Shown in pieces: positions 1-10,793 of a stretch of 47,675 nt of DNA (positions are counted from its first letter, which is position 1; each line of letters begins with the position of its first letter). The notes beneath the pieces are model-generated. The model was not told where the DNA came from. It ran no database searches and was given only the letters and a program-made list of their open reading frames with translations. The translations under genes and the position numbers were made by a program. Origin of the DNA: Zygnema cylindricum (lineage: Eukaryota > Streptophyta > Zygnematophyceae > Zygnematales > Zygnemataceae); the NCBI GenBank assembly GCA_037447655.1, contig JBBHKE010000018.1:1-47675 (forward strand), in the 5' to 3' direction.

Positions 1-401
1 GTTACATATATCACCTTAAAATAGGGCCTAATCACGGAAATCCTAGCTTAGATATACAGCTGTGAAACTAACTTCATAGACCAAAAACGTATGCAACTGC
101 TTGAGGTACTAAACAAATCCGATTTAAGTTTGATCATGAAGTCCATTGCCTTCAAAACCTACATTATAAGAGCAAGACAAATACGATGATAGTGCTGAAT
201 ACACTCCACGTTTTTCCATTGTTATGGGTGAGAGAAGCGTGCTACAGCAAATGTTGATGAAAATATTGATAGCAATCACCATATGGTGCAAATTGCAAAA
301 GCAAAATCGTCAGAAAAAATCAAAATCATAATACTGTTTTGATTGTTAAGTCACCATATTTTGCTGATTGCAAAAATATTTCCTTCATTGTCCAGCCTCA
401 C

Positions 402-1034
402 CTGCTGCAGCGTGACTTCCTCGCCGCAAAACCGTCAAATCCAGTCCTTCCAAAAATGAAGGCTCAAAATTAGTCCATTCAGAAATATCTGAACTTAAGA
501 CCTGTATCTCAGCTCCCTCCTCCACTCCTCCATGACCGCCAATGGCAAAGATCTGAACAAACCAGCCAAAAGAGAAGAAAATGTAAAAAAAGCGTCTGAT
601 TTGAAATGTCCTGGTATGCGAATCTTGCAAATTCATGTCGGTTCATATCATGAAAATTTCAGAGACAGAACTAGAGAAAATGGTAATAATAAATTGATAA
701 TAATCACTCCAACTGTTTTCGAACAAACAACATTTGCCAGTGCCTATTCATTCGGAAATAGTTAAAACATCTTCAAACAAAGATCCTGCTAAGGTTTTCT
801 AATATAAAGGTTTTTTTAGGTCAAATTTATCACATTCCAGATATAAAGCTGAAAAAAAAAAAGTCGTCATAAGTTCACAAGCAAAGTGGCGACCATTCTT
901 GATCCAATGCGAAAAGGTCGACAAATCACCTTTCTTCCACTTGAAGAATCGACAAATGTAAGTGAGTGATCGAATCGAGGATTAAGAGGAGATGACGTTC
1001 CCGCTGGCTGCAATAGTACGTTAACGGACGCCAT
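402..1034 (-). CDS. probable kelch-repeat protein, 5' exons (partial)
   Basis: Two exons read on the minus strand. Exon 1 (1034-930) opens with ATG and encodes 35 residues ending SSGRK before a GTGATT donor. Exon 2 (552-402) follows a CAG acceptor in the same phase and starts IFAIGGHGG, then has a run ending SSDISEWTNF and later RRGSHAAA before a GTGAGG donor. Joined across the splice, the order PRFDHS, GRK-IFAIGGHGG, EIQVLSSDISEW, then RRGSHAAA fits one kelch blade: an [IV][YF]xxGG strand, then a Trp strand, then the start of the next blade. Kelch propellers usually bind proteins, often as E3-ligase adaptors; which class this one belongs to cannot be told. The remaining blades would lie left of the window. 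No exon was recognised in 1-401. The start is the first ATG in the open frame and is not otherwise supported. Confidence 0.5.
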
Positions 1035-1781
1035 TGCTGGAATTCGAGCAACAAACACCCGAGCTACAGCAACACTTGGAAGCTGGAAAAGCGTTGCAAG
1101 TCTAACTCCCCCTTTTTCACTAAAAGTCTCACTTCAAGTACAAGCGTACAACACATTCAAAAGAAGAAAGGTAATTGCTAAGCACACAGCCAGACTGCTC
1201 TATGGACACCCCAACAAGAAACCCGTACGAAAAGCTGTTCAGCCAACCCCGTCAAACTTCCGTACCGAAGGTCGCTAACAACATCTCTAATGGTGACACG
1301 CCGCCGACGGTGGGAAGCACAGATACTTCTGATACGGTGGCTGACGTGACATTGTGCCGAATTTACTGTTTTAGTGTGGACTGTGGAAGAACCGAACAGT
1401 CTACTTGGTGCAAAGGCGTCATTTTGGTTTGTGAGAATAGCATCTTCTGTACGGCACTCCGGCGACCAAACCAAGGTCACAAACGACAGCCCCGCAGTAA
1501 AGTGCAGGAACCAAAAAATGAAAGGTGCGGTCACAAATTATAAGTATGGCGACATTAGAAAACAAAAAGTGAATGTGACACAGCCAGCTCTACAGAATGA
1601 AAAAGTATTCGTACTTCCCTCTCATTGCGCGCACGCGTTGTTGGAGGGGGGTGTATTACAGTACAGTATGGGTATCGATTAGGGTCATGGCTTACAGACT
1701 CTACGTGATGGAACTTCGAATCAATCGACCCGGTCTGTATAGTTTGCCGTACAATTACAGAAACGTATGATGGAACTTCAC
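1035..1781. other. intergenic, probable 5' flank of the kelch gene
   Basis: No gene supported. Open frames here overlap on both strands without recognisable domains, splice logic or composition bias, so they look like chance. The stretch would hold the promoter of the leftward kelch gene, but no clear TATA motif stands out. Confidence 0.4.
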
Positions 1782-1789
1782 CCTAATAC

Positions 1790-3184
1790 TACACCGCGAA
1801 TCGTTATTAGTGTCAAAGTCACTAATTTGGGTTCTTAAAATTTTGATTTTTTTTTTCAAATAGGATACATGATTTTATTTTTTCCTTGACGTTAATTAAG
1901 GTACCATACAAAATAGCGTAAAGCCCGAAAGTACAATAAAATATAAATAGTGTGGTGTACGGTCGATGTGTACATAACATTTACCTTTGTAAATTACTGT
2001 ACAAAAAATGAATTAAATCAGACGCGCACGCATAAGAACGTGCACTAAAAAAAACGGGATTAGTCTGACACGTAAATTAGTATATCATGTACGGATATTT
2101 TAAATTCGCGACGGCGTACGATTTCTTATATTTTGTACGAATACATATATTAATGTATATATTCGTACGGCAAGTATTTCATTTTTGCTGTTCCCAAATT
2201 AGCATAAACGCCGAAATTAGAATACACCTTTTTTTTGAAAAAAATCAAATTCTTAATTAGCATCAATTACGGTAATTTTTCTTCAACACTATTTAAACTT
2301 TGACACTAATAACGATTCGCGGTGTAGTGTTGGGTATCGAAGAAGACCTTTTTCCGATATTCAATATATATCGAATTTCAGGTACCCAATATTCAATATA
2401 TTGCAACCCAATATCGAAATTCAAAATATCGCGATCTATTGCCAATATATCGCCAATATATCGTATTGCCGATATACCGAGGCATTTAAAAAAAAATGAA
2501 AATTTTTACAGGTCTCCAAAGTCACTTGCCTTCGGACAAGGTGACCGTAAAATCTTTGCCGAAAAGAAATACGGTTTTTTCCTGAAAGTCAGCAGAGTGA
2601 AGGAGATCTCTGAGGTACATTGACGCGGTACACTTGCGAAGTACACGTACGTAATACGCAAGTACGGATTTCCATACGAAAATGGTCGGTTTTCAAATCT
2701 TTGACGATTTTAGAGATTTAATCGTCAACTTACAAGGAACCACTCAAATCAAAACACGTATATAAAAACTTGTTCACAGACGATACGCGATGTAACCGAG
2801 GCCTCTGTAATACAAATTTTTTGCTGTCCGTACTATTACAGAGACCTCCTGCCCTACTGATGTAACCATACCCCAAATAACTAATTATATGAATTACAGA
2901 ATTAGTACTTTTTTGTCGGTTACATTTTGCGGCGTCTACCTTTAAGTCACGGAACGAAAACCACGTCGTACGTGGCGTATCAGACAATTTGTCTTTTTAG
3001 CTAAAATAACATATTATATAAAAATATACAATATTAAATTTAATAAAATACTATATATCGCGATATATGTCGCGATATTTTATGTTGGTCCCGGTACGAT
3101 ATATCGAACATTCTGTTCAGTCGATATTAGATATATCGAATATCGAAATTATCGCGATATGAATTTACCCGATACCCAACACTA
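1790..3184. mobile_element. non-autonomous hAT element, interrupted by a MITE
   Basis: The ends are TAGTGTTGGGTATCG and its inverted copy CGATACCCAACACTA (ending at 3184). An exact 8-bp duplication, CCTAATAC, flanks the unit at 1782-1789 and 3185-3192, which is diagnostic of hAT insertion. The first TA of the element (1790-1791) is separated from the rest by a MITE (1792-2324), after which TA (2325-2326) is repeated and the hAT sequence continues. Without the MITE the element is about 860 bp. Subterminal regions are packed with palindromic CGATATATCG/TATCGCGATA words, typical of transposase-binding arrays. There is no transposase ORF. The same family recurs at 44478-45610. Confidence 0.85.
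1792..2324. mobile_element. TA-target MITE (533 bp) nested in the hAT element
   Basis: Long terminal inverted repeats: CACCGCGAATCGTTATTAG plus a further GTGTCAAAGT at the left, and the mirror image at the right ending CGATTCGCGGTG. TA flanks both sides. Because the insertion sits exactly after the first TA of a hAT element, the pre-insertion site can be read directly and confirms a 2-bp TA duplication, as in Tc1/mariner-like elements. No coding capacity. Related copies or ends are at 8897-9492, 14115, 23836 and elsewhere. Confidence 0.85.
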
Positions 3185-3192
3185 CCTAATAC

Positions 3193-3428
3193 GTTTTCAC
3201 CAACTTCCCATCATGCAGTTCCCTGCGGCTATGAATAACTTTCTCACCAAGTTCGGTTACAAATATTTTAGTTCTAACACATGCTACGCTTATGGAAAAA
3301 AAGATTCCTACTGCAAATTTGCTATAGGTGCACAAAAAACAGGAGTAACAAAAAAGGTCTTAATCCTTCATTACTTTTTTGGACATCTTCGAATCGACTT
3401 TTTGGCAGCCATCACTTGACTGGCAAGG
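3193..3428. other. non-coding, no feature recognised
   Basis: Sequence between the hAT duplication and the next MITE. Short open frames are present but have no recognisable domain or splice context. Confidence 0.4.
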
Positions 3429-3429
3429 C

Positions 3430-3645
3430 AATGGTAAACTGTTAATCATTTTTTCACCACTTAGATCATCTTTTCTCCGTACACACTTGTCCGGTTTTCA
3501 CATGGAGACCGCCAACGGGAAGGTGAGAATCATGGCTTTCATTCGCAACCGTCAGATCCATAATCTGACAAGCATGTACGGAGAAAAGATGTTTCAAGTG
3601 GCAAAAAAAATATTAATACTAATAGCGATGCAAGGTGTACGGTTA
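3430..3645. mobile_element. short MITE with internal inverted arms
   Basis: The right end has the family terminus (ACTAATAGCGATGCAAGGTG then TA). Inner arms TTTTCTCCGTACACACTTGT near 3472 and ACAAGCATGTACGGAGAAAA near 3577 are inverted copies. The left terminus is decayed, so that limit is approximate. Similar arms occur at 11091-11300 and 46559-46754. Confidence 0.6.
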
Positions 3646-3840
3646 CCATTTTTTACCTTTAAGAACTTATCTATCAGCATTAGCTTTTGACTATTAGAAA
3701 GCTGTGTGGAATTCGATGATCAATATGCGCAATTATTGTTATTATACTTTATCGATCGTGAAACAAGTATCATATGAAAGCCTCCCATTAGGAGAATCAC
3801 CAGCCAATCAATATTTGCAGAGCCACATGTGAAAGCCAAA

Positions 3841-3952
3841 AGGAGGGGCGAAGAGGGGGCGGGCGAGGGAGGGAGAGGGAGGGAAGGAGGGAGGGAGAGG
3901 GAGAGGAGGGAGGAAGGGAGAGGGAGGGAAGGAGGGAGGAAGGGAGAGGGAA
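3841..3952 (+). repeat. polypurine G-run tract (GGGA/GGGAGA)n
   Basis: About 110 bp of nearly pure purine on the plus strand with many GGG runs separated by 1-4 bases. It could form G-quadruplex or triplex DNA. It lies about 360 bp beyond the stop codon of the leftward MRS2 gene. Confidence 0.85.
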
Positions 3953-4316
3953 GATTCCCTAAAACAGCACTAAAAACCAAAGCCGGTGCGTGCAATACAA
4001 AAGACAGAATTTAGATTGAGATCGCACCAATACAACGTAGAAAAAAGCGTAGCTTCAAAAATATTTCTACGCAACAAAAACTCTCAAACTTCTGTCAAAA
4101 CTAGGAATCGCCAAAATGCTTACCAAATACAATATGGTTGCGAAAAAAAAAAATGGTAACCCAAACGGCCTTTGCGAACTATAAAAACCTTGCCCCATCA
4201 AATATGGGAACCCTAAAACACTATCACTACTTCACCCTGATATTAAACCTAACTCTCTTCACAAAAATCCATTCTTCGACTTTAAGATCCATTCTACAAC
4301 TTTAACATCCGTTCCT

Positions 4317-7300
4317 TCACGTAATTGTCAGATTCTTGTACTTGAAGTACAGCAAGAATAAACAGAAAACAATGCATCCCCCAACTCCTGTACACCAAAG
4401 AATCCATCTGAAAGCCCAAGGATCTTCCTCAACTCCCAAAGGAACATTCATACCAAATATTCCGGCTACCACTCCTGCAATCGCGACAACAAAAGTTGCC
4501 GTCGTTAACAATAGTTCGAATTGGATAAGTTGATTACGGACATTATCCTGCAAAACCAAAACTTTTCCTTTTCCAGTCAGTCCACATCTTAGTAGGACGA
4601 CTTCCACGCTAATTTGTGGTGGAAATGCTGATTGAAACAAGATTTCACATGTGCGAAATTAATTAGAATCGTTACATGTGGTGTGCCCCGACTATAGGTG
4701 TAATGTATTGGAAAAGAAGATGATACTCGTGCGGTACGTGTTCATCATAACGAATTTTAATTGAAACCATTATAAATCTCGCACCTCACTCAACACCTCC
4801 CCGCTCACCACTCGTGTTCAACATTTATCACCACAATGTAAATTTGACGTCAATCACACCGTTAAAATATATTTTGAGTTTTAATTATAATGTTCTTGAG
4901 GGAGAACAATGAAAGTATCCACGTTATCATCGCATATGGTGATCCAATTTCCAATCCCATTGGACAAAATTATGTACCAAAAAAAGGGAAAGAAAAAAAA
5001 AATCAAATAATGAGTCAATGCAGCAGTATTTGAAGCTTGACTTCTATGACAAAAGCATCTGTTAGGATTCACTTACCAGCTGAATATTGATGAAATCTTC
5101 TGTATCTTCGATATATTGCGACATCTGCATACCCGCGACACAAAAGCATACGTCAAATTCGAATAATTTTTTTTTTCTAGTCCAAAGACTGTCATCGGTA
5201 CGGCCACAGCAATAGGAAATAAGGCGTCCGCCACGATGAAGTTAGTTTATTTAGAAGCAAAACAAATGTTCATATACTTTAAGCTCTTGAAAAGGATGTT
5301 TGCCAGGATCATCGTCAACAGCATTCACTGTCTGATGCCATTTAGGCATCCTTCACAAAACCACAATGAAACAGACACAAACACAACTAGATGTGGGGCA
5401 AATCAAATTTTATAGTCACTAAATATTGCGGCATTGTACTATATCATCTTGCAGTATCTTCTTTCTCTAATCTTAAGGGACTTTACCCTTTCACACCAAA
5501 TTCATCCATATTTTTGTCCTTTTTGTTAGAAATGTGTTGTTTGACAACCCAGTATCTATAGTTGGGCTCTCATAAGCTGACATGTCAATGTTGCATATAA
5601 CAGATATACCTTCAATAGGCAAAATCTTTCACACATAAACGAGGAAATAAATAGAATTCCCCGGAGAAGTCGTCAGATCTCAACAAAGAAAAAACAGCTA
5701 GCATTTTGCAGCAAATATGAGAGCAATAGGAAGGCCATTAAATATACCAAAAGAGGGAATGAATTTCTGACTGCCACAGAAAGCCAATGCATTTTTTCAT
5801 GGGAGCATGTCTCTAAATAAAATTGCGCTATCGTTTTCGATGTATCATGATACACAACGATAACACCTATTATTAGCCCGATACATCGATTATCGAGACC
5901 CTTCAAAAAGGTACTTATCAATTATCGGCAAAACCTGTTCGATATGCATCATTATTCCGTAGTACACGTCCAAGTACCAAAAAGTCCAATAATTGCTGAA
6001 GAAACAATGATTTAATGATAACCAAAATATGAATTTCTTCAAAAGCACAGCTGGGAGCTGACAGTAACTTCAGCCACACTCCTCCCAAAACAAAGTATGT
6101 CCAGAAAAGCCTACATACATTTTATTGCACCAAGCAGTCACTGTACTAGAATAATTTATAACTGGTTGGGCAAAATATCCACGTCAGCTTTGAGGGACAT
6201 ATAGACAAAACAAGAACACTGTACATGTCTTTGTTTCACATTCCTAGCATTTCGAATCTGTACATTTTTTCATTCACCACAATCGCTTTTGTAATGCATT
6301 GTCGCAATGTATCGCTGATTGAATCACCTAGAAAAGACAATTGTCATTTATAGGGGAAAAGCTGTAGATATGGAACTACAAAAAGAACGTTCAACTTTCA
6401 AGCAACTCAATCTAACTGCAAGTTATGACAATTTCACTTTTGGGCCATGTTTCAGTCGGTTTTAACCTCCTGTGAAGAAAAGCAGTAAAGGGTCCACTGA
6501 ATCACCTTATGATATGCTATTAAATGGCCAAACCATAGTTTTCGGTGTACTTTTCTTGCCAATTTTTTTTTCATTTTTACACCAGTCACGGCACTAAGTC
6601 TGAATTAAGTCTGCATACGTATTTGGTCTGAACGGAAATTCCATACTCTTGTGGTAGACAAGTAGAGTATGAAGGAAAAAAATTGTTTTCTTGTGGTGGA
6701 CAAGTATAACAAAAATGCTAATGCTAATCACAGACCTGCAGTCCATCATATAATTTTCATTTATCATTGCTAGTCCAACATGACAACAAGGGAAAAAAAA
6801 TATCAGTACTATCCAAAGGACCTACAGTGAAGTGTATTATCCACTCAATGTTCCTACATCAAGTGATTAATATCAACAGAAGTAAAGTTGTAGTGGTCAA
6901 GAAATCAAGAACTACATTATCTGTAGCGTATATCTTAAAAGTTAGCAAAAACATGAGTCTACAAATGTGAAGACCAAACAAAGACAGTTGAATGTTAAAG
7001 CAACAACAAGCAGTTTTTAAGGTTTTTGAGTTAACCGTTGGTTTGACACACCCTGATATGAAGCCCGTCTTCTCGAACCTCCCACTCCCTGCACCTAGGC
7101 CCGGAAGAGAATCATTGCTATCCAAACAGATCAACAAACATCATTCATGGGATGGAAAACTCACCTGAGTCAACTTGTTTAAAGTCCCATCAACAACAAC
7201 AAAATACGCTTCCAAGAGCATCTCAAGCTCATCCACGTTTTCAACCACTGATCCATCCGAGCTTTCGCTTGCCATACTGTCATGTGTGCTGTTATGAGTG

Positions 7301-10300
7301 CTGAAGGCACGATCAAATGGGGTGTGTCTAGAAGAACCTCCTTCCTGGAAAACCCACAAGTCATAACAACAACATCAATGCGTTTATGTGAAGCAAATAC
7401 CTGTGCTTATGCCACGTAAAACAAGATAATACTAATTTGAATTCAGTACACATGCACTTTTTATATGACCTCAAAAAGTGTTAGAAACAAAGTATGAATG
7501 GATGAGAGTTGTTAACCGTAATAACTGCTGGTGATCGCCGATGACAAGATGCAAGAACATCAGAATGAACAAACCTCTAAACACATCTTCCTGCTTAGGT
7601 TCTTCTCCGGAAACTTTCATGGACCTCACGGCCTCGCAAAAAAAATGGCCATACATACTCTTCCTTACGGAAATGTTGAAGTATTGGACGACAGTTTACA
7701 GTAATGATCTACACTAAATTCTCTCCATGATACGTTTACTTTCTTTTCTTCCAAATCTCCCTTTGCAATAAAAGACAAAGCAGAGGCATCAGCTGCAAAC
7801 GCGACTCATTCAATACAGCTGACACGTATAATCAGTAACTACATCATCTACACCATTAGTGGGGGTTAAAAATACGTGGCCCACATGAATTGTGGTAAGA
7901 ATGTGAAGAGGTGCGAATCACCCAACATAGTGAGGGTTCAACAATAGGTGTTGGCCCCAATGAAGTATTGCGAAAAGGTCAGAATTACAGCTTTCAAACT
8001 TACAGGGGGGCACATTAATGGAAGTCAATGACGTAGCGGATGGATAGCAAACTAACTGTTGGCATAGAGCCGATAGTCTAATCATTTTCCGACAACTGCA
8101 AGACAAACCAAAGACGCTGAATATTTCACCTCTACAAACTGTATACAACTGAAGCTGCTTAGCCAACTAACAACGTTTTCGTAAACTCTTTCTGCCACAA
8201 GTCTATCCACTCCAGCATTCCAATGCGACTGGACTTCAACAGTTGAAAGCAACATTTTTTCCACTAAGAGAGTCTTTACAGGTCAGGCCCAGAGTAGCTA
8301 TCCCCTTTCACCATTATCAACCGCCTACACAGCCACTCCCCCTCCCCCTCTCCCTCCCCGCACCCCCTCCCCCCCCTCCCCCCCTCCCCTATTCAAACCA
8401 TTTAAAGTGCATTGCATTAAGGGACCAAAATCAAGATTTCTATAATGTTAATCTAATAAGATCACAATAGATGATAAACACTTACCTTACATAATTTTAT
8501 TAATATTAGCTTCACATCTCTATATATCTATGCCTACCCCAATATCAGCTCTGTGGCTAGTGCTACTCCTCAGTTGTTATGTAACATTGCTTACGACCAC
8601 TTACAACTTATATCCAAAGGTGGAAACTGAGATGATGAAGCTGTGCCTAAAACAAAAAAAAAAAAATCAGCATGGTGTACATAGTATGTTGTGGTGGAAT
8701 AAGGGACGGGCCGTGTTTCTTAGCAGTTCGGGTGGGCCTCACAGGGGGAATGCTCCATCAAAAATTAAGGGGAGCCCGCACCATAAACAATAAGTTTTAC
8801 TGAAGCAAGCTTGCAGCTACCATTTTAGCACCCTAAAACCAGAGAAAAAACTTTCGGGATTTAGCTACTAGTCCATCAGGTCATTCACTGACACTACACC
8901 TTGAATCGTTATTAGCGTTAAGAAATTATAATGTAAAAAATTAATTAGCGTTATTAACTCTCATTTGGATTTTTCACAATTTTGAAATAAACATTTTACT
9001 CTAAGTTATGCAGAATTCTAATTTGGGTACATTTCGCCTATAATGGATCTGCCATCAGGATCTTTACACTAAAATAAGGTACGAGTACAAAATCTGACAA
9101 ATCGTACACCATCGCATCCTTTTACTCTAATTGATTCATAACTCTAATTTGGGTTTTCTCCCGTGTAATTAATACGCGATCAATATCTTTACACTAAAAT
9201 ATGTACGATCTCATTCTGCCTTTATACTGAGCGCAGTTTTACGTGCAATCGCGATTATTTTAATCCATGTTTCGTACTTTTTTACTTAACAAAGTACCAT
9301 TTTGTACGGACTGACACGTCCGTACACCACACTATTCAAGAATATCATAAATTATAATTATTAACGCTAATTTACCAGAACCTTAATAAACGTAAAAAAA
9401 AAAAATAGTCTTAGTAATTCTATTTCAGGTTTTGGGGTCAAAATTTGAGGGCGCCGATATAGCGTTGATAATGCTAATAACGATTCAAGGTGTACCTTCT
9501 CTTTCTCTTCCAGCTCCATATCTTCTTTCCAGCACGACCTGGGGAATGATAAAAATCACTGACGTAGCAGCAAAAGCAATAGAGGAAATAACAACAATGG
9601 AATCATAATGGGAACATCTTAGAATGGAGAACCACCTTGGGTGAACCCACAGGAGAAACTGGAGCTGAAAGAGAGCTTCTCTGAGGTGGGCTGTGCGGGG
9701 AAGGAGCTGCCACAGACCCAAATGCACTCTCTTTCCGGTGTGCAGAATTTTCTGCTCTTATCTTTTTCTCTGTCAAATACATTTCTGCCATATCACCATC
9801 ATCATCCATCAACTGCTCGATCTCGTCTCGAACCTGCGATACTAGCCATCAAACGTCAGAGATGGTTGATAAGAGTATAGGGCACATATGGTTCATACTT
9901 CATAATCAGGAAAACATCAGCAAATCAGACTGTTCAAAATCAGTAAAAATCTGCTCAAGGACGTCAGTCACGCCAACACCTCACAGGATGTAAGATCCCA
10001 CCAGCATCAAGGAATAATTTCAGACTTCCTGCTAGACCAATCACAAGATAATCATAGTGCATTTCTTTATTAACTTTAACTATTGTTATTTTGACAAAAG
10101 AAAGACAGTTCACAGGCCACAATGTAGTTAAACTGATCAGCTTTCCCAAGAATGAACATTTCATTACAGGGTCCAGAACTGATTTGACAGAGAATTACCT
10201 AGAAGCTATGCTGTCAATCATCCCTTCATGACTATGTCGGTAATTGAATCAACGATCTCTTTTGTATTAGGCAACAAGCATCTCTTCCAATTTTCCATGT

Positions 10301-10519
10301 TGAAGGCAGGCCACCTTTACAGCCTAAGTCAAGATTCCTTACAACTGACCAGAAATTTGCAAGTATACTCTATTGTTTTTGGCCACTTACCTTCTGTACC
10401 CGTCGTGTGAGAGCCACTAAATCAGACTTGAGACGACGGACGAGTTCCAAATTTGTTGTGCTGATTTTGAATGCTAATCTTTCCAACAATGGATATGCCT
10501 CCCATCCCAGCTTGCTAGC
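4317..10519 (-). CDS. MRS2: MRS2/CorA-family magnesium channel, 3' five exons (5' end missing)
   Basis: Exons on the minus strand: 10519-10391, 9833-9636, 7344-7165, 5124-5077, 4547-4317 (TGA at 4319-4317). All are phase 0 and together give 260 residues. Exon A carries the central helix found in plant MRS2 (KLGWEAYP, then LALTRRVQK-type ending VALTRRVQK). Exon B gives VRDEIEQLMDDDGDMAEMYL. Exon C holds ENVDELEMLLEAYF. Exon D holds YIEDTEDFINIQL. Exon E has TM1, the selectivity motif GMN (4454-4446) and TM2, ending KYKNLTIT. The family forms a pentameric Mg2+ channel in inner mitochondrial, plastid or vacuolar membranes. Relatives are about 380-450 aa, so roughly 150 N-terminal residues, including the usual RDLR and LPFEF regions, are absent. 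Upstream on this strand there are protease exons instead. The donor after exon B (AAG/GTGGTT) is weak. It may be a truncated gene, or its 5' exons may lie farther away. Confidence 0.85.
5837..5935. repeat. possible hAT remnant in an MRS2 intron
   Basis: Contains TGATACACAACGATAACACC followed by CGATACATCGATTATCGAG, resembling the terminal and subterminal words of the TAGTGTTGTGTATCG hAT subfamily found at 39593-40468. No paired end or duplication was found. Confidence 0.3.
8336..8390. repeat. C-rich tract in an MRS2 intron
   Basis: Almost pure pyrimidine with many CCCC runs on the plus strand. In the MRS2 transcript (minus strand) this is a G-rich run inside the intron between 9635 and 7345, able in principle to form RNA G-quadruplexes. 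Confidence 0.8.
8897..9492. mobile_element. TA-target MITE (596 bp) in an MRS2 intron
   Basis: Inverted ends CACCTTGAATCGTTATTAGC and GCTAATAACGATTCAAGGTG, flanked by TA (8895-8896, 9493-9494). The interior is AT-rich and non-coding. It shares a GTGTGGTGTACGG-type word, in inverted orientation, with the MITE at 1792-2324. Confidence 0.85.
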
Positions 10520-10793
10520 CTGTAACCTAACCATGCCCAGCAATTTTATTAGTGATAGACAAAATTCTCCAACTTGTCATGGGTGCTCCTGAAGCAGCCT
10601 CCGAGTCTCAAGGGGTTAAGATTGCATTGATGGTGTATTAAACGCTGAATTTGGATTTATCGTAGAAGGGAAAGAAGTTACTCGGAAAAGGGTAAAGGAT
10701 GCTCTTGCTCAGATGGGTGAGAATAACAACACAGTACTATAAACGTTGGAAGTCCTAATTTGGTTCATGAGTGTGTGGATAAATAAAACTCAC

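Noticed and set aside
1175-1682. Three overlapping open frames of 102-122 codons
   Set aside because: They mirror each other on both strands, with no domain, splice site or neighbour to support them.
3720-4014. Arg/Glu/Gly-rich and Leu/Pro/Ser-rich open frames
   Set aside because: They are translations of the polypurine tract and its complement, with no start context or domain.
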